In this document: positions 52,574 through 64,000 of the stretch, piece after piece
How positions within the stretch are numbered: position 1 is the stretch's first letter
How the letters are laid out: each line of letters opens with the position of its first letter
Origin: Pseudomonas graminis
GTDB taxonomy: Bacteria; Pseudomonadota; Gammaproteobacteria; Pseudomonadales; Pseudomonadaceae
DNA: 64,000 nt
Direction: 5' to 3'
Assembly (NCBI RefSeq): GCF_900111735.1
Contig: NZ_FOHW01000012.1
Location: 1-64,000 of the forward strand
Program-made: the position numbers and the translations under genes
The notes under the pieces: model-generated
Told to the model about the DNA's origin: nothing
Databases searched by the model: none
What the model saw: the letters and a program-made list of their open reading frames with translations, nothing else

Positions 52574-52604
52574 AAAAAGGAGCGGTCAGACCGCTCCTTT
52601 TTTT
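52574..52604 (+). terminator. Rho-independent terminator
   Basis: GGAGCGGTC (52579-52587) pairs with GACCGCTCC (52589-52597), flanked by A and T runs. It ends the algU-muc operon. Confidence 0.92.
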
Positions 52605-52729
52605 GTGCCCTGGCGGTGCATGGCGGGCATGGCCTGTGCGTGAACGTGACGCCTGATCGTTCCTTCAGGTACAATTCCCGGCTATTTTTGGCGGGCAGTC
52701 TGCCTGCGACCTTTTTCGAGTGTTGATCC

Positions 52730-54526
<1,797 letters not shown>

Positions 54527-54535
54527 TCAGGCCCT

Positions 54536-55390
54536 ATGTCACTAAATTTCCCGCTGTTGCTGGTCGTCGCCGTGTTTGTCTGCGGTTTGTTGGCCCTGTT
54601 CGATCTGATCATATTGGCGCCGCGTCGCCGCAACGCGATAGCGAACTATCAGGGCAGCGTGAGCCAGCCTGATGTCGCGGTCGTGGAGCGGTTGAACAAG
54701 GAGCCGTTTCTTGTCGAATACGGCAAATCGTTCTTTCCGGTGTTGTTCATCGTTCTGGTCCTGCGCTCGTTTCTGGTTGAGCCGTTCCAGATCCCGTCGG
54801 GCTCGATGAAGCCAACGCTGGACGTGGGCGATTTCATTCTGGTCAACAAGTTCTCGTACGGCATCCGCCTGCCGGTGATCGACCTCAAGGTCATCCCGGT
54901 CGGAGACCCGCAGCGTGGTGACGTGATGGTGTTCCGCTACCCAAGCGACCCCAACGTCAACTACATCAAACGCGTCGTCGGCCTGCCAGGGGATGTGATT
55001 CGCTACACCAACGACAAGCAGTTGTTCATCAATGGTCAGTTGGTGGCCAAGCAGTTGATCGGTTCGGAGCCGGGCACGCTGGGCAGCGCAGAGCTCTACA
55101 ACGAGAAGCTGGGCGAGGTGGAACACCAGATCCGTCAGGAAATGAGCCGCTACCGCGCGCCGCCTGATCATGAATGGACCGTTCCGGCCGCGCATTACTT
55201 CATGATGGGCGACAACCGCGACAACTCGAATGACAGCCGTTACTGGGATGACCCCAATATTCCCAAGGACGAGCTGGGCATGGTCCCCGACAAAAACATC
55301 GTCGGCAAAGCCTTTGCAGTCTGGATGAGCTGGCCTGAGCCCAAACTCAGCCACTTTCCGAACTTCTCGCGAGTCGGTCTGATCAAGTAA
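54536..55390 (+). CDS. lepB: Signal peptidase I
   Basis: The 284-aa inner-membrane protease removes signal peptides. Two N-terminal helices (about residues 3-26 and 64-78) precede the catalytic periplasmic domain with Ser90 (PSGSMKPTL) and Lys145 (YIKRVVGLPGD), plus box E GDNRDNSNDSRYW. A GC-rich hairpin without a T run (55397-55419) follows. Confidence 0.95.
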   Translation: MSLNFPLLLVVAVFVCGLLALFDLIILAPRRRNAIANYQGSVSQPDVAVVERLNKEPFLVEYGKSFFPVLFIVLVLRSFLVEPFQIPSGSMKPTLDVGDFILVNKFSYGIRLPVIDLKVIPVGDPQRGDVMVFRYPSDPNVNYIKRVVGLPGDVIRYTNDKQLFINGQLVAKQLIGSEPGTLGSAELYNEKLGEVEHQIRQEMSRYRAPPDHEWTVPAAHYFMMGDNRDNSNDSRYWDDPNIPKDELGMVPDKNIVGKAFAVWMSWPEPKLSHFPNFSRVGLIK

Positions 55391-55478
55391 TCGATGCGGC
55401 GCTGCCACTGGCAGCGCCGTATGTCATTCAGGGCCATGTTGCGTGGCCGATCTCGCAGGTGACAGGGAAGGGCTACTC

Positions 55479-55868
55479 TTGAAAGCAATCATGACGTCTG
55501 CCGGTCCGCAAAAAGGCCTCTCGTTCATCGGCTGGCTTGTGCTGCTGGCGGTTCTGGCCTTCGTCGGAAGCGCTGCCGCCAAGATCGTGCCGCACTACAT
55601 GGACTACCTGTCGATGAAGAAAATCATCGAAAGTGCCGGCACTGATCGCACGGCAGACATCACCAACGCCGGTGACCTTTACGCCTACGTGGCCAAAGGC
55701 ATGCAGGTTAATAACATTCGGGATTTGGATTTGAACAAGGCGTTAACTGTGACGACGGAGAACAACAGGTTCCTCGCCCATTTGAACTACGAAAAACGTG
55801 AGTCACTGATCCAGAACATCGATCTGGTGGTCAAGTTCGACCACGAATTCAGCGTGGGTAAACCGTGA
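55479..55868 (+). CDS. DUF4845 membrane protein
   Basis: The 129-aa protein has one N-terminal helix ([20 protein letters not shown]) and a small soluble domain, the DUF4845 pattern found between lepB and rnc. A TTG start at 55479 has GGAAGG 7 nt upstream; ATG 55491 is the alternative. Its stop overlaps the rnc start by 4 bp. Function unknown. Confidence 0.85.
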   Translation: MKAIMTSAGPQKGLSFIGWLVLLAVLAFVGSAAAKIVPHYMDYLSMKKIIESAGTDRTADITNAGDLYAYVAKGMQVNNIRDLDLNKALTVTTENNRFLAHLNYEKRESLIQNIDLVVKFDHEFSVGKP

Positions 55869-56554
55869 GCGTTTCATTGAGTCGCCTGGAGCGTCAGCTC
55901 GGCTATACCTTCAAGGATCAGGAGCTGATGATCCTGGCCCTGACCCACCGCAGCTTTGCCGGACGCAACAACGAGCGTCTGGAATTCCTCGGTGATGCCA
56001 TTCTCAACTTCGTCGCCGGCGAAGCGCTGTTCGAGCGTTTCCCCCAGGCGCGTGAAGGTCAGTTGTCCCGTCTGCGCGCCCGTCTGGTGAAAGGCGAGAC
56101 CCTTGCCCTTCTGGCCCGCGGTTTCGATCTGGGCGAGTACCTGCGCCTGGGCTCGGGCGAGCTGAAGAGCGGCGGCTTTCGCCGTGAGTCGATTCTGGCT
56201 GACGCGCTGGAAGCCCTGATCGGCGCGATCTACCTCGATGCCGGGATGGACATGGCAAGGGATCGCGTGCTCGCCTGGCTCGCCAGCGAGTTCGAAACCC
56301 TGACGCTGGTCGATACCAACAAAGACCCGAAAACACGGCTGCAGGAATTCCTTCAGTCACGCGCCTGCGAACTGCCGCGCTATGAAGTGGTGGATATCCA
56401 GGGCGAGCCGCATTGCCGAATCTTCTTCGTCGAATGCGAGATCTCTTTATTGAATGAAAAAAGCCGGGGACAAGGCGTCAGCCGTCGCATTGCCGAACAG
56501 GTAGCAGCGGCCGCAGCCCTTATCGCCCTGGGTGTGGAGAATGGCAATGACTGA
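55865..56554 (+). CDS. rnc: Ribonuclease III
   Basis: The 229-aa endonuclease cleaves double-stranded RNA in rRNA and mRNA processing. The signature NERLEFLGD is at residues 36-44 (catalytic E40, D44), and a C-terminal dsRBD is seen ([20 protein letters not shown]). GTG 55865 starts it with a 4-bp overlap of the preceding gene. Confidence 0.96.
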   Translation: MSVSLSRLERQLGYTFKDQELMILALTHRSFAGRNNERLEFLGDAILNFVAGEALFERFPQAREGQLSRLRARLVKGETLALLARGFDLGEYLRLGSGELKSGGFRRESILADALEALIGAIYLDAGMDMARDRVLAWLASEFETLTLVDTNKDPKTRLQEFLQSRACELPRYEVVDIQGEPHCRIFFVECEISLLNEKSRGQGVSRRIAEQVAAAAALIALGVENGND

Positions 56555-57449
56555 TTCACCTGCAACACGCTGTGGCTATGTTGCCATCGTTGGCCGGCCA
56601 AACGTGGGCAAGTCGACGTTGCTGAACCACATCCTCGGCCAGAAACTGGCGATCACCTCGCGCAAGCCGCAGACCACGCGGCACAACATGCTCGGCATCA
56701 AGACCGAGGGCGCCGTGCAGGCGGTCTATGTCGATACGCCCGGCATGCACAAGAACAGCGACAAAGCGCTTAACCGCTACATGAACAAGACCGCCTCGGC
56801 AGCGTTGAAAGACGTCGACGTGGTGATTTTCGTGGTAGACCGCACCAAGTGGACCGAAGAAGACCAGATGGTCCTCGAGCGCGTCCAGTACGTGACCGGC
56901 CCGCTGATCGTGGCGTTGAACAAGACCGACCGTATCGAAGACAAGAGCGCGCTGATGCCGCATTTGTCCTGGCTGCAGGAGCAACTGCCGAACGCCCAGA
57001 TCATTCCGATCTCGGCGCAGCAGGGCCACAACCTGGAAGCGCTGGAAAAGGTCATCGCCGACCATCTGCCGGAGAATGAGCACTTCTTCCCGGAAGATCA
57101 GATCACCGACCGCAGCAGCCGCTTTCTCGCGGCAGAGCTGGTGCGTGAGAAGATCATGCGTCAGCTCGGTGCCGAGTTGCCGTATCAGATCACCGTCGAG
57201 ATCGAGCAATTCAAGCAACAGGGCAAGACACTGCATATCCACGCGCTGATTCTGGTCGAGCGTGACGGGCAGAAGAAAATCATCATTGGCGACAAGGGCG
57301 AGCGCATCAAGCGCATCGGCTCGGACGCGCGCCGCGACATGGAAGTGCTGTTCGATTCCAAGGTCATGCTGAATCTGTGGGTCAAGGTCAAAGGCGGCTG
57401 GTCCGATGACGAGCGTGCGTTGCGTTCGCTGGGTTACGGCGACTTGTAA
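56547..57449 (+). CDS. era: GTPase Era
   Basis: The 300-aa protein helps assemble the 30S subunit. It has G1 [23 protein letters not shown] and the C-terminal KH domain with [24 protein letters not shown] 7 nt before ATG 56547 is better placed than for ATG 56541. It overlaps rnc by 8 bp. Confidence 0.96.
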   Translation: MTDSPATRCGYVAIVGRPNVGKSTLLNHILGQKLAITSRKPQTTRHNMLGIKTEGAVQAVYVDTPGMHKNSDKALNRYMNKTASAALKDVDVVIFVVDRTKWTEEDQMVLERVQYVTGPLIVALNKTDRIEDKSALMPHLSWLQEQLPNAQIIPISAQQGHNLEALEKVIADHLPENEHFFPEDQITDRSSRFLAAELVREKIMRQLGAELPYQITVEIEQFKQQGKTLHIHALILVERDGQKKIIIGDKGERIKRIGSDARRDMEVLFDSKVMLNLWVKVKGGWSDDERALRSLGYGDL

Positions 57450-57478
57450 TCTGAGCCGTCTGGTCGTACCGAACACTT

Positions 57479-57568
57479 GTGGGAGCGAGCTTGCTCGCGA
57501 AGAGGATGTGACATTCAGCATTTGATGTTGGGTGGGATCGCCTGTTCGCAGGCAACCTCACTCCCACA
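57479..57568. repeat. REP pair (inverted, imperfect)
   Basis: GTGGGAGCGAGCTTGCTCGC and GCAGGCAACCTCACTCCCAC (end 57567) form a diverged doublet between era and recO. Confidence 0.75.
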
Positions 57569-57615
57569 GTCGTTTCAGATTGCCCGTTCCGCCGCGTTCT
57601 TTCATCGAGATAGTC

Positions 57616-58305
57616 ATGTCACAGACCCCTCCCGTCGGTCAGCGCGCCTATGTACTGCACAGCCGTGCGTACCGCGAAAACAGCGCGTTGGTCGATTTCA
57701 TCACGCCGCAGGGTCGCTTGCGTGCGGTGTTGCGCAGCGCTCGGGGTAAGGCGGGGACGATGGCGCGGCCGTTCGTGCCGCTGGAAGTCGAGTTTCGCGG
57801 GCGGGGCGAGTTGAAGAACGTGGGGCGGATGGAAGGCGCAGGGATTGCCGCATGGCTGGAAGGCGAGGCGCTGTTCAGCGGTCTTTATCTCAACGAATTG
57901 CTGATTCGCCTGTTGCCCGCCGAAGACCCGCACCCTGGGGTCTTCGAACATTACGCCGCGACGCTCGTTGCATTGGCCGAAGGACGCGCGCTGGAGCCAT
58001 TGCTGCGCTCTTTCGAGTGGCGGCTGCTGGACGATCTCGGTTACGGCTTTGCGCTGGACGCGGACGTCAACGGCGACCCATTGGCCAGCGACGGCATGTA
58101 CCGGCTTCAGGTGGATGCAGGCCTTGAGCGGGTTTATCTGTTCCAGCCGGGCTTGTTTCAAGGTGCCGAATTGCATGCGATGTCTGAAGCGGACTGGACT
58201 TCGCCGGGCGCACTGTCGGCGGCCAAGCGTCTGATGCGCCAGGCGCTTGCGGTGCATCTGGGCGGGCGCCCGCTGGTCAGCCGTGAATTGTTTCGCAAAC
58301 TCTAG
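57616..58305 (+). CDS. recO: DNA repair protein RecO
   Basis: The 229-aa protein works with RecF and RecR in single-strand gap repair. The N-terminal OB fold ([39 protein letters not shown]) and a helical C-terminal part are typical. ATG 57616 gives the usual length. Confidence 0.93.
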   Translation: MSQTPPVGQRAYVLHSRAYRENSALVDFITPQGRLRAVLRSARGKAGTMARPFVPLEVEFRGRGELKNVGRMEGAGIAAWLEGEALFSGLYLNELLIRLLPAEDPHPGVFEHYAATLVALAEGRALEPLLRSFEWRLLDDLGYGFALDADVNGDPLASDGMYRLQVDAGLERVYLFQPGLFQGAELHAMSEADWTSPGALSAAKRLMRQALAVHLGGRPLVSRELFRKL

Positions 58306-58394
58306 CGTCCTGCGGCGCAAACCTAGAAAATCCTTCCTCGCTTGCGCAATCAGCCGCTACTGGCTGGCACCGCTTCAGTTATCAGGAGAACCCC

Positions 58395-59141
58395 GTGACC
58401 CATAGCACCCGCATTCTGCTCGGCGTGAACATCGACCACGTTGCTACCCTGCGGCAGGCCCGAGGGACGCGCTATCCCGATCCGGTCAAGGCAGCGCTGG
58501 ATGCCGAGGAAGCTGGTGCCGACGGCATCACCGTGCATTTGCGTGAGGACCGCCGGCACATTCAGGAACGCGATGTGTTGCTGCTCAAAGACGTGCTGCA
58601 GACCCGGATGAATTTCGAGATGGGCGTCACCGAAGCGATGATGGCATTCGCCGAGCGCATCCGGCCTGCGCACATTTGCCTGGTGCCGGAAACCCGGCAG
58701 GAACTGACCACCGAGGGCGGGCTGGATGTGGCCGGTCAGGAAGCGCGCATCGAGGCGGCGGTCGAGCGGTTGTCGGCCATCGGCAGCGAGGTGTCGTTGT
58801 TCATCGACGCAGATGAGCGCCAGATTGCAGCGTCGGCCCGGGTCGGCGCGCCGGCCATCGAACTGCATACGGGCCGTTATGCCGATGCCGAAACCCCGGC
58901 GGAAGTGGCCGAAGAGCTCAAGCGTATTGCCGATGGCGTCGCTTTTGGGCTGGCCCAGGGCCTGATCGTCAACGCCGGCCATGGCTTGCACTATCACAAC
59001 GTTGAAGCCGTCGCTGCGATCAAGGGCATCAACGAATTGAACATCGGCCACGCGCTGGTGGCCCACGCTCTGTTTGTCGGTTTCAAGTCGGCGGTGTCAG
59101 AGATGAAGGCGTTGATTCTGGCGGCTGCAGCGAAGGCCTGA
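58395..59141 (+). CDS. pdxJ: Pyridoxine 5'-phosphate synthase PdxJ
   Basis: The 248-aa TIM-barrel enzyme condenses 1-deoxyxylulose 5-phosphate with 3-amino-1-hydroxyacetone 1-phosphate in vitamin B6 synthesis. [41 protein letters not shown] and the phosphate-binding [10 protein letters not shown] are all seen. The GTG start has AGGAG upstream. It follows recO as in many gamma-proteobacteria. Confidence 0.95.
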   Translation: MTHSTRILLGVNIDHVATLRQARGTRYPDPVKAALDAEEAGADGITVHLREDRRHIQERDVLLLKDVLQTRMNFEMGVTEAMMAFAERIRPAHICLVPETRQELTTEGGLDVAGQEARIEAAVERLSAIGSEVSLFIDADERQIAASARVGAPAIELHTGRYADAETPAEVAEELKRIADGVAFGLAQGLIVNAGHGLHYHNVEAVAAIKGINELNIGHALVAHALFVGFKSAVSEMKALILAAAAKA

Positions 59142-59150
59142 CGCCATACG

Positions 59151-59239
59151 TGTAGGAGCGCGCTTGCCCGGGACTGGGTTCTGTCAGTGAGTGAAGACTA
59201 ACCTGATACACCGCAATCGCGGGCAAGCGCGCTCCTACA
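59151..59239. repeat. REP pair with perfect 20-bp arms
   Basis: TGTAGGAGCGCGCTTGCCCG (59151-59170) and its exact inverse (59220-59239) lie between pdxJ and cmoB. Confidence 0.88.
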
Positions 59240-59309
59240 GGTAATGCGTCGGCAGTTATATCTGCGGTGTTGTCATCTTTGATCGGCGCGCGGTGGCGAC
59301 TTTCAGCAG

Positions 59310-60269
59310 TTAAGGCTTGCGCCCCACGATCACCGCACGCCTCGGTGCCGGCAGTCCTTCTACGGTCTTGCTGTGATCCGCCGGATCGAGGAAGTCGCTC
59401 AACGACTGAAAGCGCATCCAGTCAGTGCCCCGTTGTTCTTCGACCGTGGTGGTGCTGACATCGACGCAGCGCACGTCGACGAAACCCGCGCGGCGCAGCC
59501 ACAGTTCCAGCGCGGGCACTGACGGCAGAAACCACACGTTGCGCATCTGCGAGTAGCGGTCTTCCGGCACCAGCACCTGATTCGCGTCGCCTTCCACCAC
59601 CATGGTTTCCAGCACCAGTTCGCCGCCTTTGACCAGGCAATCCTTCAGCGCCAGCAGGTGATCGATGGGCGATTTGCGGTGGTAGAGCACGCCCATGGAA
59701 AACACCGTGTCGAAACCCTCCAGCCGCGCCGGCAGATCTTCCAGGGTAAATGGCAGATGCCACGCCGGCAGATCCGGCAGGTAACGCTGCATGGCCTGGA
59801 ACTGGCAGAAGAACAGCCAGTTGGGGTCGACGCCAATCACGCTGTCTGCGCCAGCGCCCAACATGCGCCACTGGTAATAGCCGTTACCGCAGCCCACATC
59901 CAGGACGCGCTTGCCTTTCAGATCAAGGTGCGGCGACACCCGGGACCATTTCCAGTCCGAACGCCATTCGGTGTCGACGTGCACGCCGAACACCTCAAAA
60001 GGGCCTTTGCGCCATGGTGACAGACCCATCAGTGCGGCGCGGGTCTGCTCGCGAGTGGCATCGTCACAGTCGGCGTCGAGGATGAAATCGTCCTTGAGCT
60101 CGACGCGGCTCGGCGTCAGGTCAGGCAAGGCATTCAGGGCGCCTTGCCAGCGTTCGAGGTCGCCGTGACCCTTTTCCATCTTCGCGTCGAGTTGCGCCTG
60201 CAGCCCTTGGGCCCAGGCATACAGTGGCGTGCCCGCCAGACGGCGGACCAGAGGAGCGAGATCAATCAT
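59310..60269 (-). CDS. cmoB: tRNA U34 carboxymethyltransferase CmoB
   Basis: The 319-aa enzyme transfers a carboxymethyl group from Cx-SAM to 5-hydroxyuridine at tRNA position 34. The methyltransferase core shows [20 protein letters not shown] and [20 protein letters not shown], and the family end [20 protein letters not shown] is present. Its start overlaps the cmoA stop by 4 bp. Confidence 0.95.
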   Translation of the reverse strand: MIDLAPLVRRLAGTPLYAWAQGLQAQLDAKMEKGHGDLERWQGALNALPDLTPSRVELKDDFILDADCDDATREQTRAALMGLSPWRKGPFEVFGVHVDTEWRSDWKWSRVSPHLDLKGKRVLDVGCGNGYYQWRMLGAGADSVIGVDPNWLFFCQFQAMQRYLPDLPAWHLPFTLEDLPARLEGFDTVFSMGVLYHRKSPIDHLLALKDCLVKGGELVLETMVVEGDANQVLVPEDRYSQMRNVWFLPSVPALELWLRRAGFVDVRCVDVSTTTVEEQRGTDWMRFQSLSDFLDPADHSKTVEGLPAPRRAVIVGRKP

Positions 60270-61009
60270 GGCAGGGCAATCAACGAGGCGAAATTAAGGC
60301 ACTGGAACCAGGGCACGACTTTGCTGAAACCAGCGGCGAGCAAGCGTTCGCGGTGCTGCTCTAGGCTGTCGGGCTTCATCACGTTTTCGATCGCGCTGCG
60401 TTTCTGCGCGATCTCCAGTTCGCTGTAACCGTTGGCGCGCTTGAAGGCGACGTGCAGATCGGTGAGCAGCGCGTGCTCTTCGGTGTCATCAAAGCGCAGT
60501 TTCTCCGACAGGATCAGCGCGCCGCCGGGCAGCAGCGACTGGCGGATTCGAGTCAACAGGGTCACGCGTTGTTCGGGGGCGATGAATTGCAGGGTGAAGT
60601 TCAGGGCGACCACCGAAGCCGGCTCAAACGCTAGATTCAAGATATCGCCTTCGATGACCTCCACAGGCAGCAGCTCCTGGTACATCGAGTCCTGAGCGTT
60701 CAGGTATTCCCGGCAGCGCTCGACCATGGCCGATGAGTTGTCGATGGCAATCACCCGGCAGTCTTCAGTGCGCACATGTCTGCGCAACGCCTGAGTGACG
60801 GCGCCCAGCGAACTGCCCAGGTCATAGAGTACGCTGTGGGGCTGGGCGAATTGCGCCGCGAGCACGCCGAGGTTTTCAACGATGGTCGGGTAGCCCGGCA
60901 CCGAGCGCTTGATCATGTCCGGGAACACCCGCACCACGTCTTCGTTGAAGGCGAAGTCGGGCACTTGGGGCAGCGGATGGGCGAATAGGCGATCGGGTTC
61001 TGGGCTCAC
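60266..61009 (-). CDS. cmoA: Carboxy-SAM synthase CmoA
   Basis: The 247-aa enzyme makes Cx-SAM from SAM and prephenate for CmoB. It starts at GTG 61009 ([20 protein letters not shown]) and shows [20 protein letters not shown] and [14 protein letters not shown]. Starting at GTG 61009 gives the family length; the open frame extends to 61054 but the extra 15 residues look non-native. Confidence 0.94.
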   Translation of the reverse strand: MSPEPDRLFAHPLPQVPDFAFNEDVVRVFPDMIKRSVPGYPTIVENLGVLAAQFAQPHSVLYDLGSSLGAVTQALRRHVRTEDCRVIAIDNSSAMVERCREYLNAQDSMYQELLPVEVIEGDILNLAFEPASVVALNFTLQFIAPEQRVTLLTRIRQSLLPGGALILSEKLRFDDTEEHALLTDLHVAFKRANGYSELEIAQKRSAIENVMKPDSLEQHRERLLAAGFSKVVPWFQCLNFASLIALP

Positions 61010-61164
61010 GGCGATTCCGGGGGGACAAGGCGAAAAGTGCGGCATTTTAGCCAATTCCAGCCCTTGGCTGGAACCTCATCTCATCGCTCGTGTGCCGACC
61101 GTGCCCCCGCCGCTTGAAAGCCGCGCCCGGTTACGGGTGCGCGGCCAGGACTCAAGCCATACAA

Positions 61165-63285
61165 TCAGTACTTCCAGCTTACCGATGCGGTGAGGTTGCG
61201 TGGATCGCCGAAGTTGCTCTGGTTGTAGCGCAGGCTCTGTTGGTATTTCTCGTTGGTGAGGTTGTTGAGGTTGAACTGGGTGCTCCAGTGCTGATCGATG
61301 TCGTAGCGGGTCATCAGGCCGATGAGCGCGTAGGCGTCCTGGCGGGCGGCCGGCGAGTCGTCGTTCTGAGTCTTGCTCTGCCAGCTCAGGCTGCCGCCGA
61401 CCTTGACCTTCGGTGCCATCGGCAACTGGTAGGTCATCGACGACGTCAGGGCGTGGCGCGGGATGAATCTGCGCGCACGGCTGTCGTTGTCGTCGGTGAT
61501 GTACACGTAGGTGTAGCCGCCGTTGATTTGCAGGCCTGGCGCCACTTCGCCCGACGCTTCCAGCTCAAGGCCGCTGCTGTCGTAGGACATCGCCTCGTAC
61601 ACATAGCCGCCCAGGTTGGCGTCATAGGTGGAACTGCCCGGCACGTTGTCCTGCTTGGCATGGAACACCGCTGCGCTGACGTTGAGCTTCTTGTCCAGCA
61701 ACTGACCTTTGATGCCCGCTTCGTAGCTTTTGCCTTCAAGCGGATCGAGCACCCGGCCTTGGCCGTCGAGGTAATACTGCGGATTGAAGACTTCGGTGTA
61801 ACTGGCGTACAGCGCGTATTCGGGGGTCAGGTCGTAGACGATACCGGCATACGGCGTGACTTTGCCGTGAATGCGCACCTCCCGCGCCGAGCCATAGTTG
61901 TCGCCATTGCTGTCCGCGCTGAGCATGCGTGCGCCCGTGATCACATGCAGGTCGTCAGTCAGGCTGAAACGCGCGCCGGCGTAAACGCTCTTCTGGCGAT
62001 CGGTGTAGTTCGACGTCGCAGCGGGTAACGCGGCGGCGTAGGTCGGCCGCGGCAGGTAGCCGTGCAGGGCATCTTCAAGGCTCACAGGCGAGTAGTTGAG
62101 GACGTCGCCGTACTGCGAGGATTCGCGATTGCGCTGGCGTGCAGCGTTCGCCCCCAGCGTGAGTTGATGTTCTCGACCGCCCAGCGTGAACGGCCCGCTC
62201 AGCGAGTAGTCGCCACTGAGTTCGAGGCTCTTGTCCTTGTATTTGGAGCCCAGCCCGGTGTAACCGGTGGGTGAGGTGCTGTCGCCGTACATGTAGAACA
62301 TCTCGGTGTCTTCGCGGTGCTCGGCGCCGGCGACGGTCAGCTTCGACCTCCAGTCGTTGGCGAAGGTGTGCTCCCACTCGGCAAACGCACGTTGCGTGTG
62401 AACGTCCCAATGCACCCACGGCTGGGAAATATTGGCGTGGGTACTGCTGTAATGAATGGCGTTGCCATTGCCGTCGACCAGCGGCAGTGCGCCCCAGCTT
62501 GAGCCATTGGCGTTGGTTTTCTGGTCTTCGTAACCAAGGGTCAGCGTGTCGCTGTCGCTCAGGTCGAACGCCAGCAGACCGCTGAAGATGTTCTTCTCGC
62601 GGGAGTAACGATCAAGGTATGAGTTGCCGTTTTCGTTGGCGTAGATGACGCGCCCGCGCACGTTGCCCGAGTCGGTCAGAGGGCCTGAGACGTCGATGTC
62701 CACCCGGCGTTTGTCCCAGGAACCGGCGGTCACATCAATCTTTGCCTGGGGATCGTAAGTCGGGCGTTTACGGATGAAGTTGACCGTGGCCGAGGGGTTG
62801 CCGGCCCCGGACATCAAGCCGTTGGCGCCGTGAACGATATCCACCTGTTCGTAGGGCGCCAGGTCGATGTCGCCCACCAGCAAACCATTGGTCATCGGCA
62901 TGGCCGTGCCGTCGTACTGGAAGTTGTTGATGTCGAAACCGCGGGCGGTGAAGTAGGTGCGGTCTGTTTCGACTTTCTGCACATTGACGCCGGGGGTGCT
63001 GGTCAATACGTCGCGGATGCTGTTGAGCTTGAAGTCATCCATTTGCCCGCGCTTGATGTTGGTCACACCCTGGGGTGTTTCTTGGTTGGTCAGGTCCAGC
63101 CGAGTGGTGGTGCTGCTGGGTTTACCCTGGTATCCCTGCGGGTTGCCAGTGTCGCCGTAGGTGGCGGTTGACGTCACGTCAGTAGCTGGCAGGCTGAGCG
63201 CTGTCTCTTCTGCATTCGCTGTGTTGAGCACGCTCAGGGCAATTAACGAAAGGGCCTTTGGGCAAAAGGGGATCGAGTGACGCAT
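61165..63285 (-). CDS. TonB-dependent ferric-siderophore receptor (FhuE-like)
   Basis: The 706-aa outer-membrane receptor has a signal peptide, a plug domain (LDLTNQETPQGVTNIKRGQM; FTARGFDINNFQYDGTAMPM; EQVDIVHGANGLMSGAGNPS) and a beta-barrel ending in a terminal aromatic strand (RNLTASVSWKY). The sequence order resembles E. coli FhuE, the coprogen/ferrioxamine receptor. No N-terminal signalling domain is seen, so no surface-signalling sigma partner is expected. ATG 63285 is preferred with GGAG upstream. A Fur-box-like site precedes it. Confidence 0.88.
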   Translation of the reverse strand: MRHSIPFCPKALSLIALSVLNTANAEETALSLPATDVTSTATYGDTGNPQGYQGKPSSTTTRLDLTNQETPQGVTNIKRGQMDDFKLNSIRDVLTSTPGVNVQKVETDRTYFTARGFDINNFQYDGTAMPMTNGLLVGDIDLAPYEQVDIVHGANGLMSGAGNPSATVNFIRKRPTYDPQAKIDVTAGSWDKRRVDIDVSGPLTDSGNVRGRVIYANENGNSYLDRYSREKNIFSGLLAFDLSDSDTLTLGYEDQKTNANGSSWGALPLVDGNGNAIHYSSTHANISQPWVHWDVHTQRAFAEWEHTFANDWRSKLTVAGAEHREDTEMFYMYGDSTSPTGYTGLGSKYKDKSLELSGDYSLSGPFTLGGREHQLTLGANAARQRNRESSQYGDVLNYSPVSLEDALHGYLPRPTYAAALPAATSNYTDRQKSVYAGARFSLTDDLHVITGARMLSADSNGDNYGSAREVRIHGKVTPYAGIVYDLTPEYALYASYTEVFNPQYYLDGQGRVLDPLEGKSYEAGIKGQLLDKKLNVSAAVFHAKQDNVPGSSTYDANLGGYVYEAMSYDSSGLELEASGEVAPGLQINGGYTYVYITDDNDSRARRFIPRHALTSSMTYQLPMAPKVKVGGSLSWQSKTQNDDSPAARQDAYALIGLMTRYDIDQHWSTQFNLNNLTNEKYQQSLRYNQSNFGDPRNLTASVSWKY

Positions 63286-63344
63286 GGCGGGCAAAGCTCC
63301 GGCGAATGTAACAAATGATGATGGTTCTCAATTATCGGTAAGTT

Positions 63345-63363
63345 AATGTTGAGAATCAATGTC
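63345..63363. promoter_or_regulatory. Fur-box-like sequence
   Basis: AATGTTGAGAATCAATGTC resembles the Fur consensus GATAATGATAATCATTATC, and a second AT-rich candidate (AATGATGATGGTTCTCAATT) lies at 63313. Both fall in the gap between the FhuE-like receptor and the divergent chemotaxis gene. Confidence 0.6.
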
Positions 63364-63503
63364 ATTTATTCCTTGCGCAGGTGTTGCTTGTAGCGCTGAC
63401 CATGATCGCGTGCCCTTAACCCGCAGCATTAAAGCTTTGGCCCCGTCAGTCGAAACACCATAATTCGCAACCCATTTCATTACCTGGCACAGGGAACCGT
63501 GGC

Positions 63504-64000
63504 ATGCATGCGTTCAAGGCGTTGTACGAGTCCATCGAGCGGCAGTTTTTCGATTCTTTGACCAAGAAGCTGTCGAGCCTTTTTCTGATGGTGGTGGTGA
63601 GTGCCGTGGTGTACTGGGTGGCTGTGAGCCTGCGCGCGGACATTCTGCTGCAGTTGCGCAGCGCGCAGCTGCCGGCGGGGACCCTCAGCGTTATCGAGGG
63701 CAAACTCGATGTGCTGAGCAATGCCATTCTAGGCAGCACGCTGTTTACCCTGTGTCTGGTCAGCTTCATGGTCTGGTATTTCCGGCACTTGATCGTGCGG
63801 CCGGTGACCCAGATGACCCTGGCGCTGGAAGGCATTGCCAATGGCGAGGGCGACCTGTCCAAGGACTTGCCGCTGTTGACCCACGATGAAATTCGCGTGC
63901 TGGCGAGCACCTGCAACCGCTTTCTCGCCAAGCAGCGGGAGATCATCAGCAGCGTTCAGGCGCTGACCGTGCACATTGCCGTGGAGTCCGCGCGCTCGTT
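63504..64000 (+). CDS. Methyl-accepting chemotaxis protein, 5' part (window end)
   Basis: The frame opens at ATG 63504 (AGGGA 9-10 nt upstream) and runs off the window after 165 codons without a stop. It encodes an N-terminal helix (LSSLFLMVVVSAVVYWVAV), a very short periplasmic segment, a second helix (ILGSTLFTLCLVSFMVWYF), then a HAMP domain (RHLIVRPVTQMTLALEGIAN, GDLSKDLPLLTHDEI). This is the start of an MCP with a minimal sensor region. The signalling domain must lie beyond 64000. Confidence 0.83.
   Translation, partial: MHAFKALYESIERQFFDSLTKKLSSLFLMVVVSAVVYWVAVSLRADILLQLRSAQLPAGTLSVIEGKLDVLSNAILGSTLFTLCLVSFMVWYFRHLIVRPVTQMTLALEGIANGEGDLSKDLPLLTHDEIRVLASTCNRFLAKQREIISSVQALTVHIAVESARS

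Noticed and set aside
55397..55419. GC-rich hairpin after lepB as a terminator
   Set aside because: Strong stem but no T tract; read-through into the DUF4845-rnc-era genes is plausible.

Overview
This 64 kb window is a chromosomal segment of a Pseudomonas. The genus call rests on the algU-mucA-mucB-mucD locus followed by lepA-lepB-rnc-era-recO-pdxJ, the nadB/algU divergence, and at least nine REP-type palindrome clusters. A position in the P. syringae / P. fluorescens side of the genus is likely (no mucC, an rhlA homologue without rhlB, a guanidine operon) but was not tested by alignment.

Layout. 1-600: about 2.4 copies of a ~250 bp tandem repeat built from REP palindromes. 629-6073 (minus): bglX, then dctB-dctD, a C4-dicarboxylate sensing pair. 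6355-8408 (plus): lemA and two TPM-domain genes. 8560-11450: a lower-GC accessory island with a frameshifted gene remnant, an orphan T6SS hcp, a convergent two-gene DUF4225 effector / small membrane protein pair (probable effector-immunity), and a winged-helix Rep-like protein of plasmid or phage type. 11565-18979: housekeeping and small accessory genes, including a methyltransferase, an EamA exporter, a DUF4160/DUF2442-HTH pair, a DUF4917 protein with SIR2-like motifs, a hemerythrin protein, an orphan HicB-like protein, and an alpha/beta hydrolase with a probable start-region frameshift. 19037-22208 (minus): an EAL protein, tRNA-Gly(CCC), an rhlA homologue, rsuA and a CWC-motif protein. 22291-25695: a 1134-aa dermonecrotic-toxin-like protein with a C-terminal Stv-like domain.

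25866-33895 (minus) is a guanidine-degradation operon. A guanidine-I (ykkC class) riboswitch leads an ABC transporter, two carboxyguanidine-deiminase-type subunits and a 1229-aa biotin carboxylase. The carboxylase carries an in-frame REP insertion, and no allophanate hydrolase follows it. Generic annotation would call these genes urea carboxylase and its associated proteins.

34177-37016 holds a Gly/Tyr/Pro-rich lipoprotein, a HIBYL-CoA-hydrolase-like enzyme and ung. 37216-43847 is a tricarboxylate transport module: tctCBA plus an AbrB-type membrane protein, divergent from tctDE, with four CTTTC repeats at exact 11-bp spacing in the intergenic region. 43866-61009 is largely core genome: an HDOD protein, ygfZ, sdhE-ygfX, nadB, algU-mucABD, lepA, lepB, a DUF4845 gene, rnc, era, recO, pdxJ and cmoAB. 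The window ends with a Fur-box-preceded FhuE-like TonB receptor and the 5' part of a chemotaxis receptor.

Functionally, several units take up and burn external carbon or nitrogen (dct, tct, guanidine, BglX), others serve envelope stress and secretion (AlgU/Muc, LepB), and three accessory loci look like weapons or defence (Hcp-DUF4225, the large toxin, the SIR2-like protein). All domain calls come from reading the translated sequence; no database search was run.
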